DNA of 64,000 nt from Fodinibius sp052060035 (GCF_052060035.1 NZ_JBPOEA010000002.1:310001-374000), one strand, 5' to 3'; positions 51,076 to 60,384 are shown, numbered from the stretch's first letter. Notes: generated by a model from the sequence alone, not told the origin. Program-made: numbers and translations.

Positions 51076-52350
51076 ATGACTACTCAACCCCATATACTGG
51101 TATTAGGATGTAATTTTGCAGGATTAACAACGGCACGTTACATTCGGGAATATGCCGGTAATAGCGTTAAAATTACCTGCATGGATCGCAAACCGTATCT
51201 CACCTTTATTCCAAATATTCCAATAGAAGTTTGGAATAATAACAATCCAGAGCTTTCGCTACACTTTGCCTTTATCAAATTTCTGGATCGCGACAATATT
51301 GACTTTGTACAGGGAGAGGTGCAGGGTATAGATGTGGAAAAGAGATCAGTAGAATTTAAGCCAGTGGAACGATCGGGGTCTGCCATAGAAGAAATTGGGT
51401 ATGATTACCTGGTTATTGCATTGGGGAACAACTTGGCTTTTGATGAGATAGAGGGATTTGGCAAATATGGCCATACCTTTACCGATACTTATTATGGTGA
51501 TAAGGTGCGCCGTTATTTACATGATGGCAGTTACAAAGGAGGGCCTATTGTTATTGGATCGGATTACTTTATTCAGGGGAAGAGTGAGAAGCTGCCCAAT
51601 ATTCCCGTAGCAGAAGCAGCATGTGAAGGTCCGCCGGTAGAAATATCCTTCTCTATGGCCGAATGGCTACAGAAAAGAGGATTGGGAGGTCCGGAGAATA
51701 TCACGTTGTTTACTCCGGCTGAGGTTATTGCCGAGGATGCCGGTCAACAAATATTAGATAAGCTACTTCCCATGTTTGATGAGATGGGATATGGTTATAA
51801 AGCCAATACCAGAGGTATTAAGCGCCTGTATGAGGATGGTATTGAGTTTGAAGATGGCAGTAGCCTGGAGGCTGAAATGAAAATTATATTTCCCAACTGG
51901 AAGGCCCATGATTTTTTGAAGGGGCTGCCTATCAGTGATGATCAGGGGTTTATTGTAACTGATCTTCATATGCGGAATCCCGATTATCCCGAAGTGTTTG
52001 CGGTAGGCGATGCGGCCTCGATAACGGTGCCAAAACTTGGATCACTGGGACACATGGAGGCTGAAGTGTTGGCCAAAGTATTGGGACAAGAAATTGGGGG
52101 CTACAATCCGAATAATAAGATTGATCCTCTGGAGTTCGAATTGATTTGTATGGGGGATATGGGAGATCACAAAGGTTTCTATATGCATACTGATGAGTGG
52201 TGGGGTGGAGATAAAAGTATCTTAAAGATGGGATACACTCCTCATCTGTTAAAAATGGGTTTCAAATCAATGTATTATTCTACGGGTGGGAAAATACCAT
52301 CCTGGGGGTTGCCTATGTCTGAGTTTATAGCTGACAGAACCTTAATTTAA
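51076..52350 (+). CDS. NAD(P)/FAD-dependent oxidoreductase, sulfide:quinone oxidoreductase-like
   Basis: A 424-residue flavoprotein. FAD motif VLGCNFAGLTTARY near residue 8, second FAD motif EVFAVGDAASI (about 306-316), and a Cys183 in EAACEGPPVEISFSMAEW, the CEGP motif of sulfide:quinone oxidoreductases; Cys358 (LICMGD) fits the second redox cysteine in position. This suggests sulfide oxidation to polysulfide with electrons to quinone, but NDH-2-like or other substrates are possible. Next gene follows 18 bases later and is likely co-transcribed. Confidence 0.7.
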   Translation: MTTQPHILVLGCNFAGLTTARYIREYAGNSVKITCMDRKPYLTFIPNIPIEVWNNNNPELSLHFAFIKFLDRDNIDFVQGEVQGIDVEKRSVEFKPVERSGSAIEEIGYDYLVIALGNNLAFDEIEGFGKYGHTFTDTYYGDKVRRYLHDGSYKGGPIVIGSDYFIQGKSEKLPNIPVAEAACEGPPVEISFSMAEWLQKRGLGGPENITLFTPAEVIAEDAGQQILDKLLPMFDEMGYGYKANTRGIKRLYEDGIEFEDGSSLEAEMKIIFPNWKAHDFLKGLPISDDQGFIVTDLHMRNPDYPEVFAVGDAASITVPKLGSLGHMEAEVLAKVLGQEIGGYNPNNKIDPLEFELICMGDMGDHKGFYMHTDEWWGGDKSILKMGYTPHLLKMGFKSMYYSTGGKIPSWGLPMSEFIADRTLI

Positions 52351-52368
52351 ATTCTAAAATTTGTTGTT

Positions 52369-52821
52369 ATGAATACACAAGATGTTATTAAAAAAGTTCA
52401 ACAGGTCGGTGGAGGCATTGCATTACTGTCTGCTGCAGGCGTTGTTTATTCGGTCGCTCGTCGTCTCAATCATCGAAGAGGATACGAACGCCCGTTTGAT
52501 CCTAAGAAAATGATAGAAGTAAAAGGAGAAGTGCTCGAAGTTTCCAACTCAAAAGAAGTCAAGGATGAAAAACATGGTGTTCATCTTATCTTAGATACCA
52601 AGGAGGAGCAGATTCCGGTGCACCTTGGGCCCCTTTGGTATATATCTCGTCAGCCCCATCACTTTAAATCGGGAGATAAGATTAAAGTGAAGGGCTCCAG
52701 AGTTACTTTCAAGGATTCGGAAATTATTGTCGCTTCAGAGATAAGAGAAGAAAAAATGCAGATGATTTTACGGGATGAGAAGGGTAATCCCGTATGGCAA
52801 AGCTGGCGTAAGGTATCATAA
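52369..52821 (+). CDS. Small membrane-anchored OB-like protein partner of the SQR-like enzyme
   Basis: A 150-residue protein with a single N-terminal hydrophobic segment (GGGIALLSAAGVVYSVA, about 13-29) followed by a basic stretch and a beta-rich domain (EVKGEVLEVSNSKEV ... VHLILDTKEEQIPVHLGPLWYI ... IKVKGSRVTF). The pattern resembles an exported OB-fold of the DNA-binding/metal-binding type. Function unknown. It is 18 bases after the flavoprotein gene and probably cotranscribed. Confidence 0.6.
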   Translation: MNTQDVIKKVQQVGGGIALLSAAGVVYSVARRLNHRRGYERPFDPKKMIEVKGEVLEVSNSKEVKDEKHGVHLILDTKEEQIPVHLGPLWYISRQPHHFKSGDKIKVKGSRVTFKDSEIIVASEIREEKMQMILRDEKGNPVWQSWRKVS

Positions 52822-52849
52822 GATTGTAACCATCTTATGGTGGGTTGGA

Positions 52850-54121
52850 TTATATAAAAGGAAGTAAACTGACTGCTCCGATAGCAGAAATAATGACAAT
52901 AAGCCAGATCAGTTTTTTGCTTTTATCATAACCGGCCCAAAAGATAAACAGGCCGGCCTTAACTAACGTATTGGTGATAATAGCAATCAAAATTCCGAGC
53001 GTTGCTACTGTTGGACTGGTGCCTTCTTGAGCCATGCGTGAAAGGGAAAGCGTAATAGCATCAACATCCATCAGTCCTGAGAATAATGAGAGGAGGTAAA
53101 TTCCTTGGTCTCCGTACCATTGTTCCATGGCGGTGGCCAGCAGTAAAATGAGGCCCAGCAGTAACCCGAACTGTAAAGCGGTAAAAAATTGTAGTGGGTT
53201 TTTTAATTCAATAGGCGGTTGATCGTCTTCCAATTGTAGATGTTTTTGCCAGAGCCAGAATCCGCTTCCCAATGTAAGGATCAGCATAACTGCGAGTGGA
53301 ATCCACAGTGGATATAACAGAGAGCTGTTAACCACTGCAACTTCTATACCTACTCGTACGAACATAATCGAAGAGGCAACCAGAACTCCGGCAATAAAAA
53401 TTCCACTGACCATCTTTTTTTGCTGTCGGGCAAATTGGGCAAGACTCAGCGTTACCGCTGTAGAGGAAGCCAAGCCACCCGTAATAGCTGTTAACATGGT
53501 GCCTTTATTTTCGCCCAAATACTTGATAAGGATATAGCCGATGAAAGACAGACCGGAAATAAGTACGACCATCCACCAAATCCAATGCGGATTAATTGCT
53601 TCCCAGGGGCCATATCCTTTATTGGGCAATAGAGGCAAGAGGATGACGGTAATAATTAACAGCTTGATACCGGCATAAATTTCTTTAACCTCAACTTTAT
53701 GTAACCAATTGTGTAATGTTGGCTTTAGACTCAATAGCGCTATTACTATCACTGTTACACCAAGGGCATATACATGATAACCGAAAGCTGCCCATGAGCT
53801 AAGTGTAAAAGTAAGAAGCAGGGCAACCTCTGTGGTTATCCCAAGGTCTTTTTGCTCCTCCACTTTTGCCTCAACTACATACGATGTAATTACAAGAGCT
53901 GCTAAGGCAAGAAAGGCAACAGCAAGTACCCATTCGTTGATAAATTGGCTTACTTCCGTCCAAACTCCTCCAAACAGGCCAACAAGACTAAATGTACGGA
54001 TCCCTGCTATACGGTCACCTTCGTCTTGAAGCCGCCCACTCCAGCCGCGTTCAATACCGATAAGCAGCCCAATGCCGAGTGCTGATAGTAAATTCCAAAT
54101 TAGAGTAAAATCCAGATCCAT
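52850..54121 (-). CDS. MgtC/SapB-family membrane protein with DUF4010 domain
   Basis: A 423-residue integral membrane protein with about twelve spans. N-terminal MgtC-type part (LLSALGIGLLIGIERGWSGR ... GIRTFSLVGLFGGVW) and C-terminal DUF4010-type part (LTAITGGLASSTAVTLSLAQ ... GLMDVDAITLSLSRMA). The fusion of these two is common in bacteria but its transport substrate is not known. Ends 29 bases from the OB-like gene stop (converging). Confidence 0.9.
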   Translation of the reverse strand: MDLDFTLIWNLLSALGIGLLIGIERGWSGRLQDEGDRIAGIRTFSLVGLFGGVWTEVSQFINEWVLAVAFLALAALVITSYVVEAKVEEQKDLGITTEVALLLTFTLSSWAAFGYHVYALGVTVIVIALLSLKPTLHNWLHKVEVKEIYAGIKLLIITVILLPLLPNKGYGPWEAINPHWIWWMVVLISGLSFIGYILIKYLGENKGTMLTAITGGLASSTAVTLSLAQFARQQKKMVSGIFIAGVLVASSIMFVRVGIEVAVVNSSLLYPLWIPLAVMLILTLGSGFWLWQKHLQLEDDQPPIELKNPLQFFTALQFGLLLGLILLLATAMEQWYGDQGIYLLSLFSGLMDVDAITLSLSRMAQEGTSPTVATLGILIAIITNTLVKAGLFIFWAGYDKSKKLIWLIVIISAIGAVSLLPFI

Positions 54122-54203
54122 AGCCAGAAGTTATGTTTAATAGCATACAACTAATGTATGATAGTGGACGGAATTCTGAAACCAAAGTTTATTTCAATAC
54201 ATA

Positions 54204-54238
54204 AAAAAACCACTGCAGGCATATTACCTACAGTGGCT
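54204..54238 (-). terminator. Terminator downstream of the tRNA cluster
   Basis: CCACTGCAGG (54210-54219) and CCTACAGTGG (54227-54236) form a ten-base stem (one mismatch) followed, on the minus strand, by seven T residues. It ends the minus-strand tRNA transcript before the MgtC-type gene. Confidence 0.85.
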
Positions 54239-54247
54239 TTGCTTAAG

Positions 54248-54320
54248 TACCGCGTACGGGATTCGAACCCGTGCTACCGCCGTGAAAGGGCGGCGTCCTA
54301 AACCCCTAGACGAACGCGGC
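54248..54320 (-). tRNA. tRNA-Glu (anticodon TTC), copy 1
   Basis: A 73-base cloverleaf on the minus strand: acceptor GCCGCGT, anticodon loop CTTTCAC between CCGCC/GGCGG, T-loop TTCGAAT. CCA is not encoded. Sequence is identical to the copy at 54576-54648. Confidence 0.95.
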
Positions 54321-54430
54321 ATAATAAAATCAGTAAAAAAGCCTTGCCGAATATATCAGCAAAGCTAAGGAGAAGGCATCAAGGATACGTTTTTGTATGA
54401 TTTCAAACAACCTTTAATGCCAAAAAAATG

Positions 54431-54505
54431 GGAGCCCGATGGGATTTGAACCCACGGCCTCCAGGGCCACAACCTGGCGCTCTAACCAACTGAGCTACGA
54501 GCTCC
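54431..54505 (-). tRNA. tRNA-His (anticodon GTG)
   Basis: 75 bases counting an encoded G-1 that pairs with C73, the identity feature of tRNA-His. Anticodon loop TTGTGGC inside CCAGG/CCTGG, T-loop TTCAAAT. CCA not encoded. Confidence 0.95.
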
Positions 54506-54575
54506 ATTAAGTTTAAATTTATGGTTTTGGAAGTGAATAACTGCCAAATAAAGTAATCAATAAAAAGAACGAGAG

Positions 54576-54648
54576 TACCGCGTACGGGATTCGAACCCGT
54601 GCTACCGCCGTGAAAGGGCGGCGTCCTAAACCCCTAGACGAACGCGGC
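54576..54648 (-). tRNA. tRNA-Glu (anticodon TTC), copy 2
   Basis: Identical in sequence to the tRNA-Glu at 54248-54320, so this is a recent duplication within the cluster; tRNA-His lies between them. Confidence 0.95.
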
Positions 54649-54680
54649 ATGATATAAATTTCAGCACATAAGAGCTTCAG

Positions 54681-54751
54681 AGGCGACGGGCGGGATCGAA
54701 CCGCCGTAGGAGGTTTTGCAGACCTCTGCCTGACCACTCGGCCACGTCGCC
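54681..54751 (-). tRNA. tRNA-Cys (anticodon GCA)
   Basis: 71 bases; acceptor GGCGACG/CGTCGCC with U73, the Cys identity base; anticodon loop CTGCAAA within GAGGT/ACCTC; T-loop TTCGATC. CCA not encoded. Confidence 0.95.
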
Positions 54752-54766
54752 TTAAAGGTTTTCTTG

Positions 54767-54840
54767 TACGCCCGACAGGAGTCGAACCTGTAACCTACGC
54801 CTTAGAAGGGCGTTGCTCTATCCAGTTGAGCTACGGGCGC
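54767..54840 (-). tRNA. tRNA-Arg (anticodon TCT)
   Basis: 74 bases; acceptor GCGCCCG with CGGGCGT (G1-U72 wobble), anticodon loop CTTCTAA within ACGCC/GGCGT, T-loop TTCGACT. CCA not encoded. Confidence 0.93.
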
Positions 54841-54926
54841 GCTAACTCAAAGGCAAATTACAAAATCAGTACGTCAAACATTCAAGTTTTCACAACTTGA
54901 TTATGCAATTTGGAAATTGCTAAAAG

Positions 54927-55000
54927 TCGGGGAGACAGGATTTGAACCTGCGACCCTTCGCTCCCAAAGCGAATGCGCTACCGGACTGCGCTACTCCCCG
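54927..55000 (-). tRNA. tRNA-Pro (anticodon TGG)
   Basis: 74 bases; acceptor CGGGGAG/CTCCCCG, anticodon loop TTTGGGA within TTCGC/GCGAA, T-loop TTCAAAT. CCA not encoded. First gene of the six-tRNA cluster on the minus strand. Confidence 0.95.
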
Positions 55001-55064
55001 TTTAGAAAGATGTCAAATATAAGGGACTTTACATCTCAAATCAATTTCAAATCCAATGAATTTC

Positions 55065-56024
55065 TCACTCTTTCTGCTCTTCCCAAAACTCACTTAAAAA
55101 CCCTATTCCATAACCAGTGAGCTGGATAAATGTGGCAGCAACACTTAGCAATCCAATATATAAGTTTGAATATTTTGCAGATGAATGCCCGAAGATGAGC
55201 GAAACGAATAAAATAAAGGGTATCAGAAGAATGTTAAACAAGCTAAGGTTCCAAAATGGAAGTGTGAGAAACAGCAATAATCCAATGGTAAAAAAGGCGG
55301 GAAGGGTGTGAATGAATTTTATTTCACCGGGGTGAAACCGATTAATATTAATGCGTGCCCGTCCAAAAAAATGAAGCTGATTAAAAAACTGTTTTAAACT
55401 GGTCCTTCGCTTATGGTATACATAGGCTTCCGAGATAAGTCCGGTTTTAAACCCTTGATTTATGATACGAATGCTGAATTCAATATCTTCGCCCATCCTT
55501 GTAATCCGATATCCCCCCGTTTGTTCATATACTTCACGGGAAATCCCCATATTAAAACTACGTGGATGAAACGTGCCGGCATGTTTTTCATTACCCCTGA
55601 TACCTCCTGTAGTTAGGGGAGAGGTCATAGCATAGCTAATCGCTTTTTGGATGGGCGAAAAGTTTTTATGTTCCCTGTCAGGTCCACCATAAGCATCCAA
55701 TTTATGTATGTTTAGATAGCTATTGACCGTCTCAAAATAATGAGATGGAATAAGACAATCCGAATCAAACACAATAAAATAATCCCCCTTGGCACGTTCA
55801 AAGCCGTAGTTACGGCTAAATCCCTGTCCGGAGTTCTCTTTGTAATAGTAGCGTATATCAAGCTGTTTTTGATACTGTTCCACAATATGATCACACCGTT
55901 CTTCAGAACCATCCTCAATGATCAGCGTTTCAAAATTTTGATACGTTTGTTGCGTTAAGGAATGCAACAGCTCATCCACCTCGTGTGGACGGTTATATAC
56001 GGGAATTATAACAGAGAAAAACAT
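55065..56024 (-). CDS. Family-2 glycosyltransferase with C-terminal membrane spans
   Basis: A 319-residue GT2 enzyme: FSVIIPVYNRPHEVDELLHS start, IIEDGSEERC, SRNYGFERAKGDYFIVFDSD (DxD-type Asp at 91-93 region) and MGEDIEFSIRI (ED acceptor motif). Two C-terminal hydrophobic segments (about 245-270, 275-312) anchor it in the inner membrane. Acts on an unknown lipid or polysaccharide acceptor; there is no glycan operon around it. The start is 133 bases from the next divergent gene. Confidence 0.88.
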   Translation of the reverse strand: MFFSVIIPVYNRPHEVDELLHSLTQQTYQNFETLIIEDGSEERCDHIVEQYQKQLDIRYYYKENSGQGFSRNYGFERAKGDYFIVFDSDCLIPSHYFETVNSYLNIHKLDAYGGPDREHKNFSPIQKAISYAMTSPLTTGGIRGNEKHAGTFHPRSFNMGISREVYEQTGGYRITRMGEDIEFSIRIINQGFKTGLISEAYVYHKRRTSLKQFFNQLHFFGRARININRFHPGEIKFIHTLPAFFTIGLLLFLTLPFWNLSLFNILLIPFILFVSLIFGHSSAKYSNLYIGLLSVAATFIQLTGYGIGFLSEFWEEQKE

Positions 56025-56156
56025 AGCGTGCGTTTAAATTTTTAAACAGGCTAAATCTACAAATAATATTATAGAATTTTGGATATATACAGATGAAACT
56101 CTGATAAATAATTCCGTTCTTAAGCTTTTAATTTTAATTAGTGAAATCTCTCTTCT

Positions 56157-57275
56157 ATGGCACCTAAGATGTTCAAAATCCTGCTTTTTCTCTTGTTTCC
56201 CTCAATGGCTTTGGGACAATCTTTAAATATATCCGTTGCAGAGCATACAGCTGACAATAATATATCCACCTTCACACTTGGAAATAGCAGGGTCACTTTT
56301 GGTTCTCAGTCTATACGCTTTTTAGACAGTGGCAGGGAACAAAGTTTTGATGCTGTAGGAGTTTCATCTGATAACAATATAATTAGTACGCTGACCTGGA
56401 AGAATCAGGAAGGAGAGATCGTGCTCTATAATCCTCAAGGCAAAAAGCTTACTTCTTTTTCCACGATTTCATTAGCGGATAAGGCATCTTTTGGGTTATA
56501 TCCCTTTAGTAACGGGCATACGCTGCTACGAGATAAAATTGCCAACTTCACCTTTTATGATTCTTTTGGAGAGATCGTAACAAGTATGTCAAGCAGTAGC
56601 CAAAGCACAGAGGGAGAGGCAATTTCGGAAGTGGCTACAAGCGAATCAGGCAATACGGTGGTGATTTATAATCCGAAAATTAAACGTAATGGAGAGTTGG
56701 GATCAAAAGTACAGGTCCGTACCGGCCCCAAACAATTTGAGGATATCTTTTTTAGCAGCGACCGATATTTAAAAAATGTTACGGTATCGAAAGATGGACG
56801 TTTAATTGCAGTCATAACTGCTAAAAAAGGGAGTGATGATAAAGTGCTGATCATGGATCAATATGGCAATGAGTTGAATACAATAAAAGCAGAAGAAGAC
56901 TTGAAAGGCGTGAACTTTACCGATGATTTGGAGCAGGTCACAATTTATTCAGGGGGACGTGTGATGGTATACAATACCCTGAGTGGTGAAAGCTTGGGAG
57001 CAACCAGTTTTAGGTCACCTATTATGATAGCTGATTATTTCTCCGAGGATCATTTAATATTAGCGCTAACCGGTAATTATTCTGATCGCTCCGGGAGATT
57101 GAGTAATATTGAATTTCGAGCAATTAATTTAAAACAGCGATCCATTGCAAGCCAAAATTTTTCTGGTACACTGGGCTTGAGTCAGGCGATTAATCTTCAA
57201 TTCATCAGAAATTCTCTAAATTCTTATACCTTAACAGGAGCCAATAAAATGATCGATATTAGAGCTGATTTTTAG
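56157..57275 (+). CDS. Exported protein, probable beta-propeller, unknown
   Basis: A 372-residue protein with signal peptide (MFKILLFLLFPSMALG) and no domain I recognise. The mature part is full of short strands and repeated Asp/Gly/Asn turns (VSSDNNIISTLTWKNQEGEIVLYNPQGKKL ... VSKDGRLIAVITAKKGSDDKVLIMDQYGNEL ... FTDDLEQVTIYSGGRVMVYNTLSGESL), which looks like WD40/YVTN-like blades of about 45 residues. ATG at 56157 or at 56169 (M5) would both leave the signal. No neighbour hints; monocistronic, ended by a strong terminator. Possibly lineage-specific. Confidence 0.7.
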   Translation: MAPKMFKILLFLLFPSMALGQSLNISVAEHTADNNISTFTLGNSRVTFGSQSIRFLDSGREQSFDAVGVSSDNNIISTLTWKNQEGEIVLYNPQGKKLTSFSTISLADKASFGLYPFSNGHTLLRDKIANFTFYDSFGEIVTSMSSSSQSTEGEAISEVATSESGNTVVIYNPKIKRNGELGSKVQVRTGPKQFEDIFFSSDRYLKNVTVSKDGRLIAVITAKKGSDDKVLIMDQYGNELNTIKAEEDLKGVNFTDDLEQVTIYSGGRVMVYNTLSGESLGATSFRSPIMIADYFSEDHLILALTGNYSDRSGRLSNIEFRAINLKQRSIASQNFSGTLGLSQAINLQFIRNSLNSYTLTGANKMIDIRADF

Positions 57276-57327
57276 CAGTACTGTTTCGTTAACTGATAAG
57301 TAAGAGAAAAATATATTCAAAAATAAG

Positions 57328-57364
57328 AAAGCCTGACAGGTTATGACTTACCTGTCAGGCTTTT
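57328..57364. terminator. Bidirectional intrinsic terminator before clpC
   Basis: AAAGCCTGACAGGT (57328-57341) pairs with ACCTGTCAGGCTTTT (57350-57364) around an eight-base loop. A-tract on the left and T-tract on the right serve both converging genes. Word AAAGCCTG-CAG is shared with the terminator at 18746. Confidence 0.92.
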
Positions 57365-57393
57365 CTATGTAAAATAATTAAGAAGTTTTTGTC

Positions 57394-60021
57394 TTAGGCC
57401 TTAGCCTCTGAGGTAGATTTCTCATCTTCAGAGTCGTCATCGGAATCATTATCCTTCGCAGCTTTTTTTATTTCATCGTCACTGGTTTCCACATCAGTGG
57501 TTTCCCCAGTATCTGACCAATCGAAGAGGAGCCCATCACGAGATTTATTCATTTTAATCTTAATTTGAGCTCCTTCCTCATGCTCCGATTCTAACAACTC
57601 TTCAGCCAGCGGCTCTTCCACATATTTCTGGATAGCACGCTTAAGCGGACGAGCCCCGTATTTCTGATCGAACCCTTTATCACTTAAGAAGTCTTTAGCA
57701 CCTTTTGTGACTTCAATCTCATAACCGAGGTCATGAATGCGCTTAAAGAGATCATCAGAAAGAATATCAATAATTTTAAAGATATCTTCTTTCTCAAGTG
57801 CACGGAATGTGATCACATCATCAATACGGTTTAGGAATTCAGGATTGAATACCTTTTTAAGAGCATCCTGAATGGTGGATTTCATTTTTTCGTAATCGAA
57901 GCTTTTTGCTTCACTTGAGAAACCAATACCCTCACCCAGGCTTCTAATATCACGAGCTCCAATGTTGGAAGTCATGATTATGATGGTGTTTCTGAAATCC
58001 ACCTTGCGACCAAGGCTATCGGTAAGAATACCGTCATCCAGAACCTGGAGCAGAATATTAAAGACATCAGGGTGTGCTTTCTCGATTTCATCCAGTAGAA
58101 CCACACTGTAGGGTTTACGTCGCACTTTTTCGGTAAGCATACCGCCTTCTTCATATCCTACATAGCCCGGAGGGGCCCCGACTAATCGGGAAACGGAGAA
58201 TTTTTCCATATACTCACTCATGTCAATACGAATGAGTGCATCCTCCTTGTCAAAGAGATATTGGGCAAGTACTTTGGCCATTTCTGTTTTTCCTACACCG
58301 GTTGGGCCAAGGAAAATAAATGAACCAATAGGTCGCTCGGGATCTTTGAGTCCGGCGCGTGTACGCTTAATTGCTTTGGTAAGCTTAACAATAGCTTCGT
58401 TTTGACCAATAACCTGCTTGGAAAGCTCTTCTTTCATCTTAACCAGTTTCTTGCTTTCGCTCTGGTTAATTTTGCTTACCGGTACACCGCTCATCATGCC
58501 AACAACTTGAGCAACGTCTTCTTCTTCAACATCATAAACAATCTCTTCGGATTCTTTCTCCCATTCTTTTTGGGCCTGTTCCAGTTCTTCTGTAAGACGT
58601 TTCTCCTTGTCACGCAGACGGGCTGCTTCTTCAAATCGTTGTTTTTTAACCATGCCGTTTTTCTCATTGCTGGTTTTTTCAATTTCTTCTTCCAGGTCAA
58701 TGATATGCTGCGGTACATGGATATTTGACAAGTGAACACGTGCACCGGCTTCATCAAGAGCATCAATGGCTTTATCCGGCAAAAAGTGATCTGTTACATA
58801 CCGATCAGTAAGTTTAACGCAGGCCTCAATAGCTTCATCAGAATACCGTACGCTGTGGTGTTCCTCGTACTTGTCCTTAATTTGTGATAGAATCTCAGTA
58901 GTTTCTTCCGGGGTAGTGGGATCAACCATTATTTTCTGGAAGCGACGTTCGAGGGCGCCATCTTTTTCGATATGCTGGCGATATTCATTGAGCGTGGTTG
59001 CCCCGATTGCTTGAACTTCGCCTCGTGCAAGGGCAGGTTTTAACATGTTAGATGCATCGAGTGAACCGCTTGCTCCTCCGGCTCCGACGATAGTGTGGAG
59101 CTCATCAATAAAGAGGATAACATTTTGGGTTTTCTCCAGCTCACCCATAACTGCTTTAATGCGTTCTTCAAATTGACCACGATATTTTGTTCCTGCAACC
59201 AAAGCAGCAAGATCCAATGCCACAACGCGCTTATCATAAAGTACACGTGAAACCTTACGTTCTACAATACGCGTAGCTAATCCTTCGGCAATAGCTGTTT
59301 TACCTACGCCGGGTTCACCGATAAGCACCGGGTTGTTTTTCTTACGACGGCTCAAGACCTGAGCAACGCGCTCGATCTCTTTTTCTCGACCAATAATTGG
59401 ATCGAGTTTACCCTCTTCGGCCAGCTGTGTTAAATCACGGCCAAAATTATCAAGTACAGGAGTTTTTGATTTTTCCATTTTCTTTTCTCTTGAGCTTCCG
59501 GAGGATTTGGAACCGCCTCCTCCTTTTGAGGATGATAAACTTGCTGATACAGAACCAGAATCTTTGCGATCTTTATCAGAGGATTTCCCTGAAATAATAA
59601 GATCTAACTCTTCACGCACTGCGTCATAAGATACATTAAACTGTTGAAGTATTTGTGCAGCAATATTCTCGTCGTCGCGCAAAAGTGATAATAGAAGATG
59701 TTCGGTACCGATGGTATCACTTTTGTATAATTTAGCTTCGAGATAGGTAATGCGCAGTACTTTTTCGGCTTGTTTCGTAAGGGGGATATTTCCCACTTTT
59801 ACCGAACCGCCGGTGCCGCGTACTGTATCTTCAACAGTCTTTTTTAATTTAAAAAGATCACAATTTAGATTTTTCAAGATTTTAACAGCTACTCCTTCGC
59901 CAAGTCGAACGATACCCAGAATCAAATGCTCCGTTCCAATGTAGTCGTGACCCAGACGAAGTGCTTCTTCGCGGCTAAACTGTATTACATCTCGAACCTT
60001 GCTAGAGAAATTGCCCTCCAT
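57394..60021 (-). CDS. clpC: ATP-dependent Clp protease ATPase subunit ClpC
   Basis: An 875-residue Hsp100 unfoldase. Two Clp_N repeats (about 1-145), AAA1 with Walker A GEPGVGKTA (about 235) and Walker B LFIDELH, a UVR motif in the middle (RFEEAARLRDKEKRL, about 450), AAA2 with GPTGVGKTE, and the IGF loop (GEGIGFSSE) that docks to ClpP. The acidic C-terminal tail (DNDSDDDSEDEK) is unusual in length. I chose the ATG at 60021 (MEGNFSSKVRDVIQ), the family start, not 60060. No ctsR/mcsAB genes beside it. Confidence 0.96.
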   Translation of the reverse strand: MEGNFSSKVRDVIQFSREEALRLGHDYIGTEHLILGIVRLGEGVAVKILKNLNCDLFKLKKTVEDTVRGTGGSVKVGNIPLTKQAEKVLRITYLEAKLYKSDTIGTEHLLLSLLRDDENIAAQILQQFNVSYDAVREELDLIISGKSSDKDRKDSGSVSASLSSSKGGGGSKSSGSSREKKMEKSKTPVLDNFGRDLTQLAEEGKLDPIIGREKEIERVAQVLSRRKKNNPVLIGEPGVGKTAIAEGLATRIVERKVSRVLYDKRVVALDLAALVAGTKYRGQFEERIKAVMGELEKTQNVILFIDELHTIVGAGGASGSLDASNMLKPALARGEVQAIGATTLNEYRQHIEKDGALERRFQKIMVDPTTPEETTEILSQIKDKYEEHHSVRYSDEAIEACVKLTDRYVTDHFLPDKAIDALDEAGARVHLSNIHVPQHIIDLEEEIEKTSNEKNGMVKKQRFEEAARLRDKEKRLTEELEQAQKEWEKESEEIVYDVEEEDVAQVVGMMSGVPVSKINQSESKKLVKMKEELSKQVIGQNEAIVKLTKAIKRTRAGLKDPERPIGSFIFLGPTGVGKTEMAKVLAQYLFDKEDALIRIDMSEYMEKFSVSRLVGAPPGYVGYEEGGMLTEKVRRKPYSVVLLDEIEKAHPDVFNILLQVLDDGILTDSLGRKVDFRNTIIIMTSNIGARDIRSLGEGIGFSSEAKSFDYEKMKSTIQDALKKVFNPEFLNRIDDVITFRALEKEDIFKIIDILSDDLFKRIHDLGYEIEVTKGAKDFLSDKGFDQKYGARPLKRAIQKYVEEPLAEELLESEHEEGAQIKIKMNKSRDGLLFDWSDTGETTDVETSDDEIKKAAKDNDSDDDSEDEKSTSEAKA

Positions 60022-60384
60022 AAAAATCGAACCTTCAGTAGTTTTAAAGTTACTTGTCATCCGCTTTAACGAGTGACCAGAATATTTAGTTCATATTCTT
60101 TAACGAAAGTAGTGCTGGCATAGTGCAAAAGCAAACAAAATAAGCTATCGGGAAATTCATAAAATTTTAAAAATTCACGAGTTTGAATACCCCCTAAATT
60201 AATTTTTTAATAGCTTATTGAAAGCCAAGCAGGTAGCCTAAACAGGCTTAATTAATGTTACTGCAGATGCTTTTAGTTCTACGTTAAAAAACTGTGCAGT
60301 AAACAAGCCTATAAAATATCGCTAACCTCAATCGCTTGTTCTTAAAATAGGAAGAAGGAAACTTGATTTCTAATTATTTAGAAA
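60022..60384. other. Intergenic region upstream of clpC
   Basis: About 360 bases without a gene; AT-rich. It includes a hairpin at 60367-60391 (TTTCTAATT / AATTAGAAA, overlapping the gpmI stop) that may end gpmI transcription. clpC promoter expected here; no CIRCE or CtsR-like direct repeat is evident. Confidence 0.4.

Noticed and set aside
54204..54238. Terminator read as part of a repeat family
   Set aside because: It has a T-tract on the minus strand and sits right after the tRNA cluster, so it is explained as a normal terminator.
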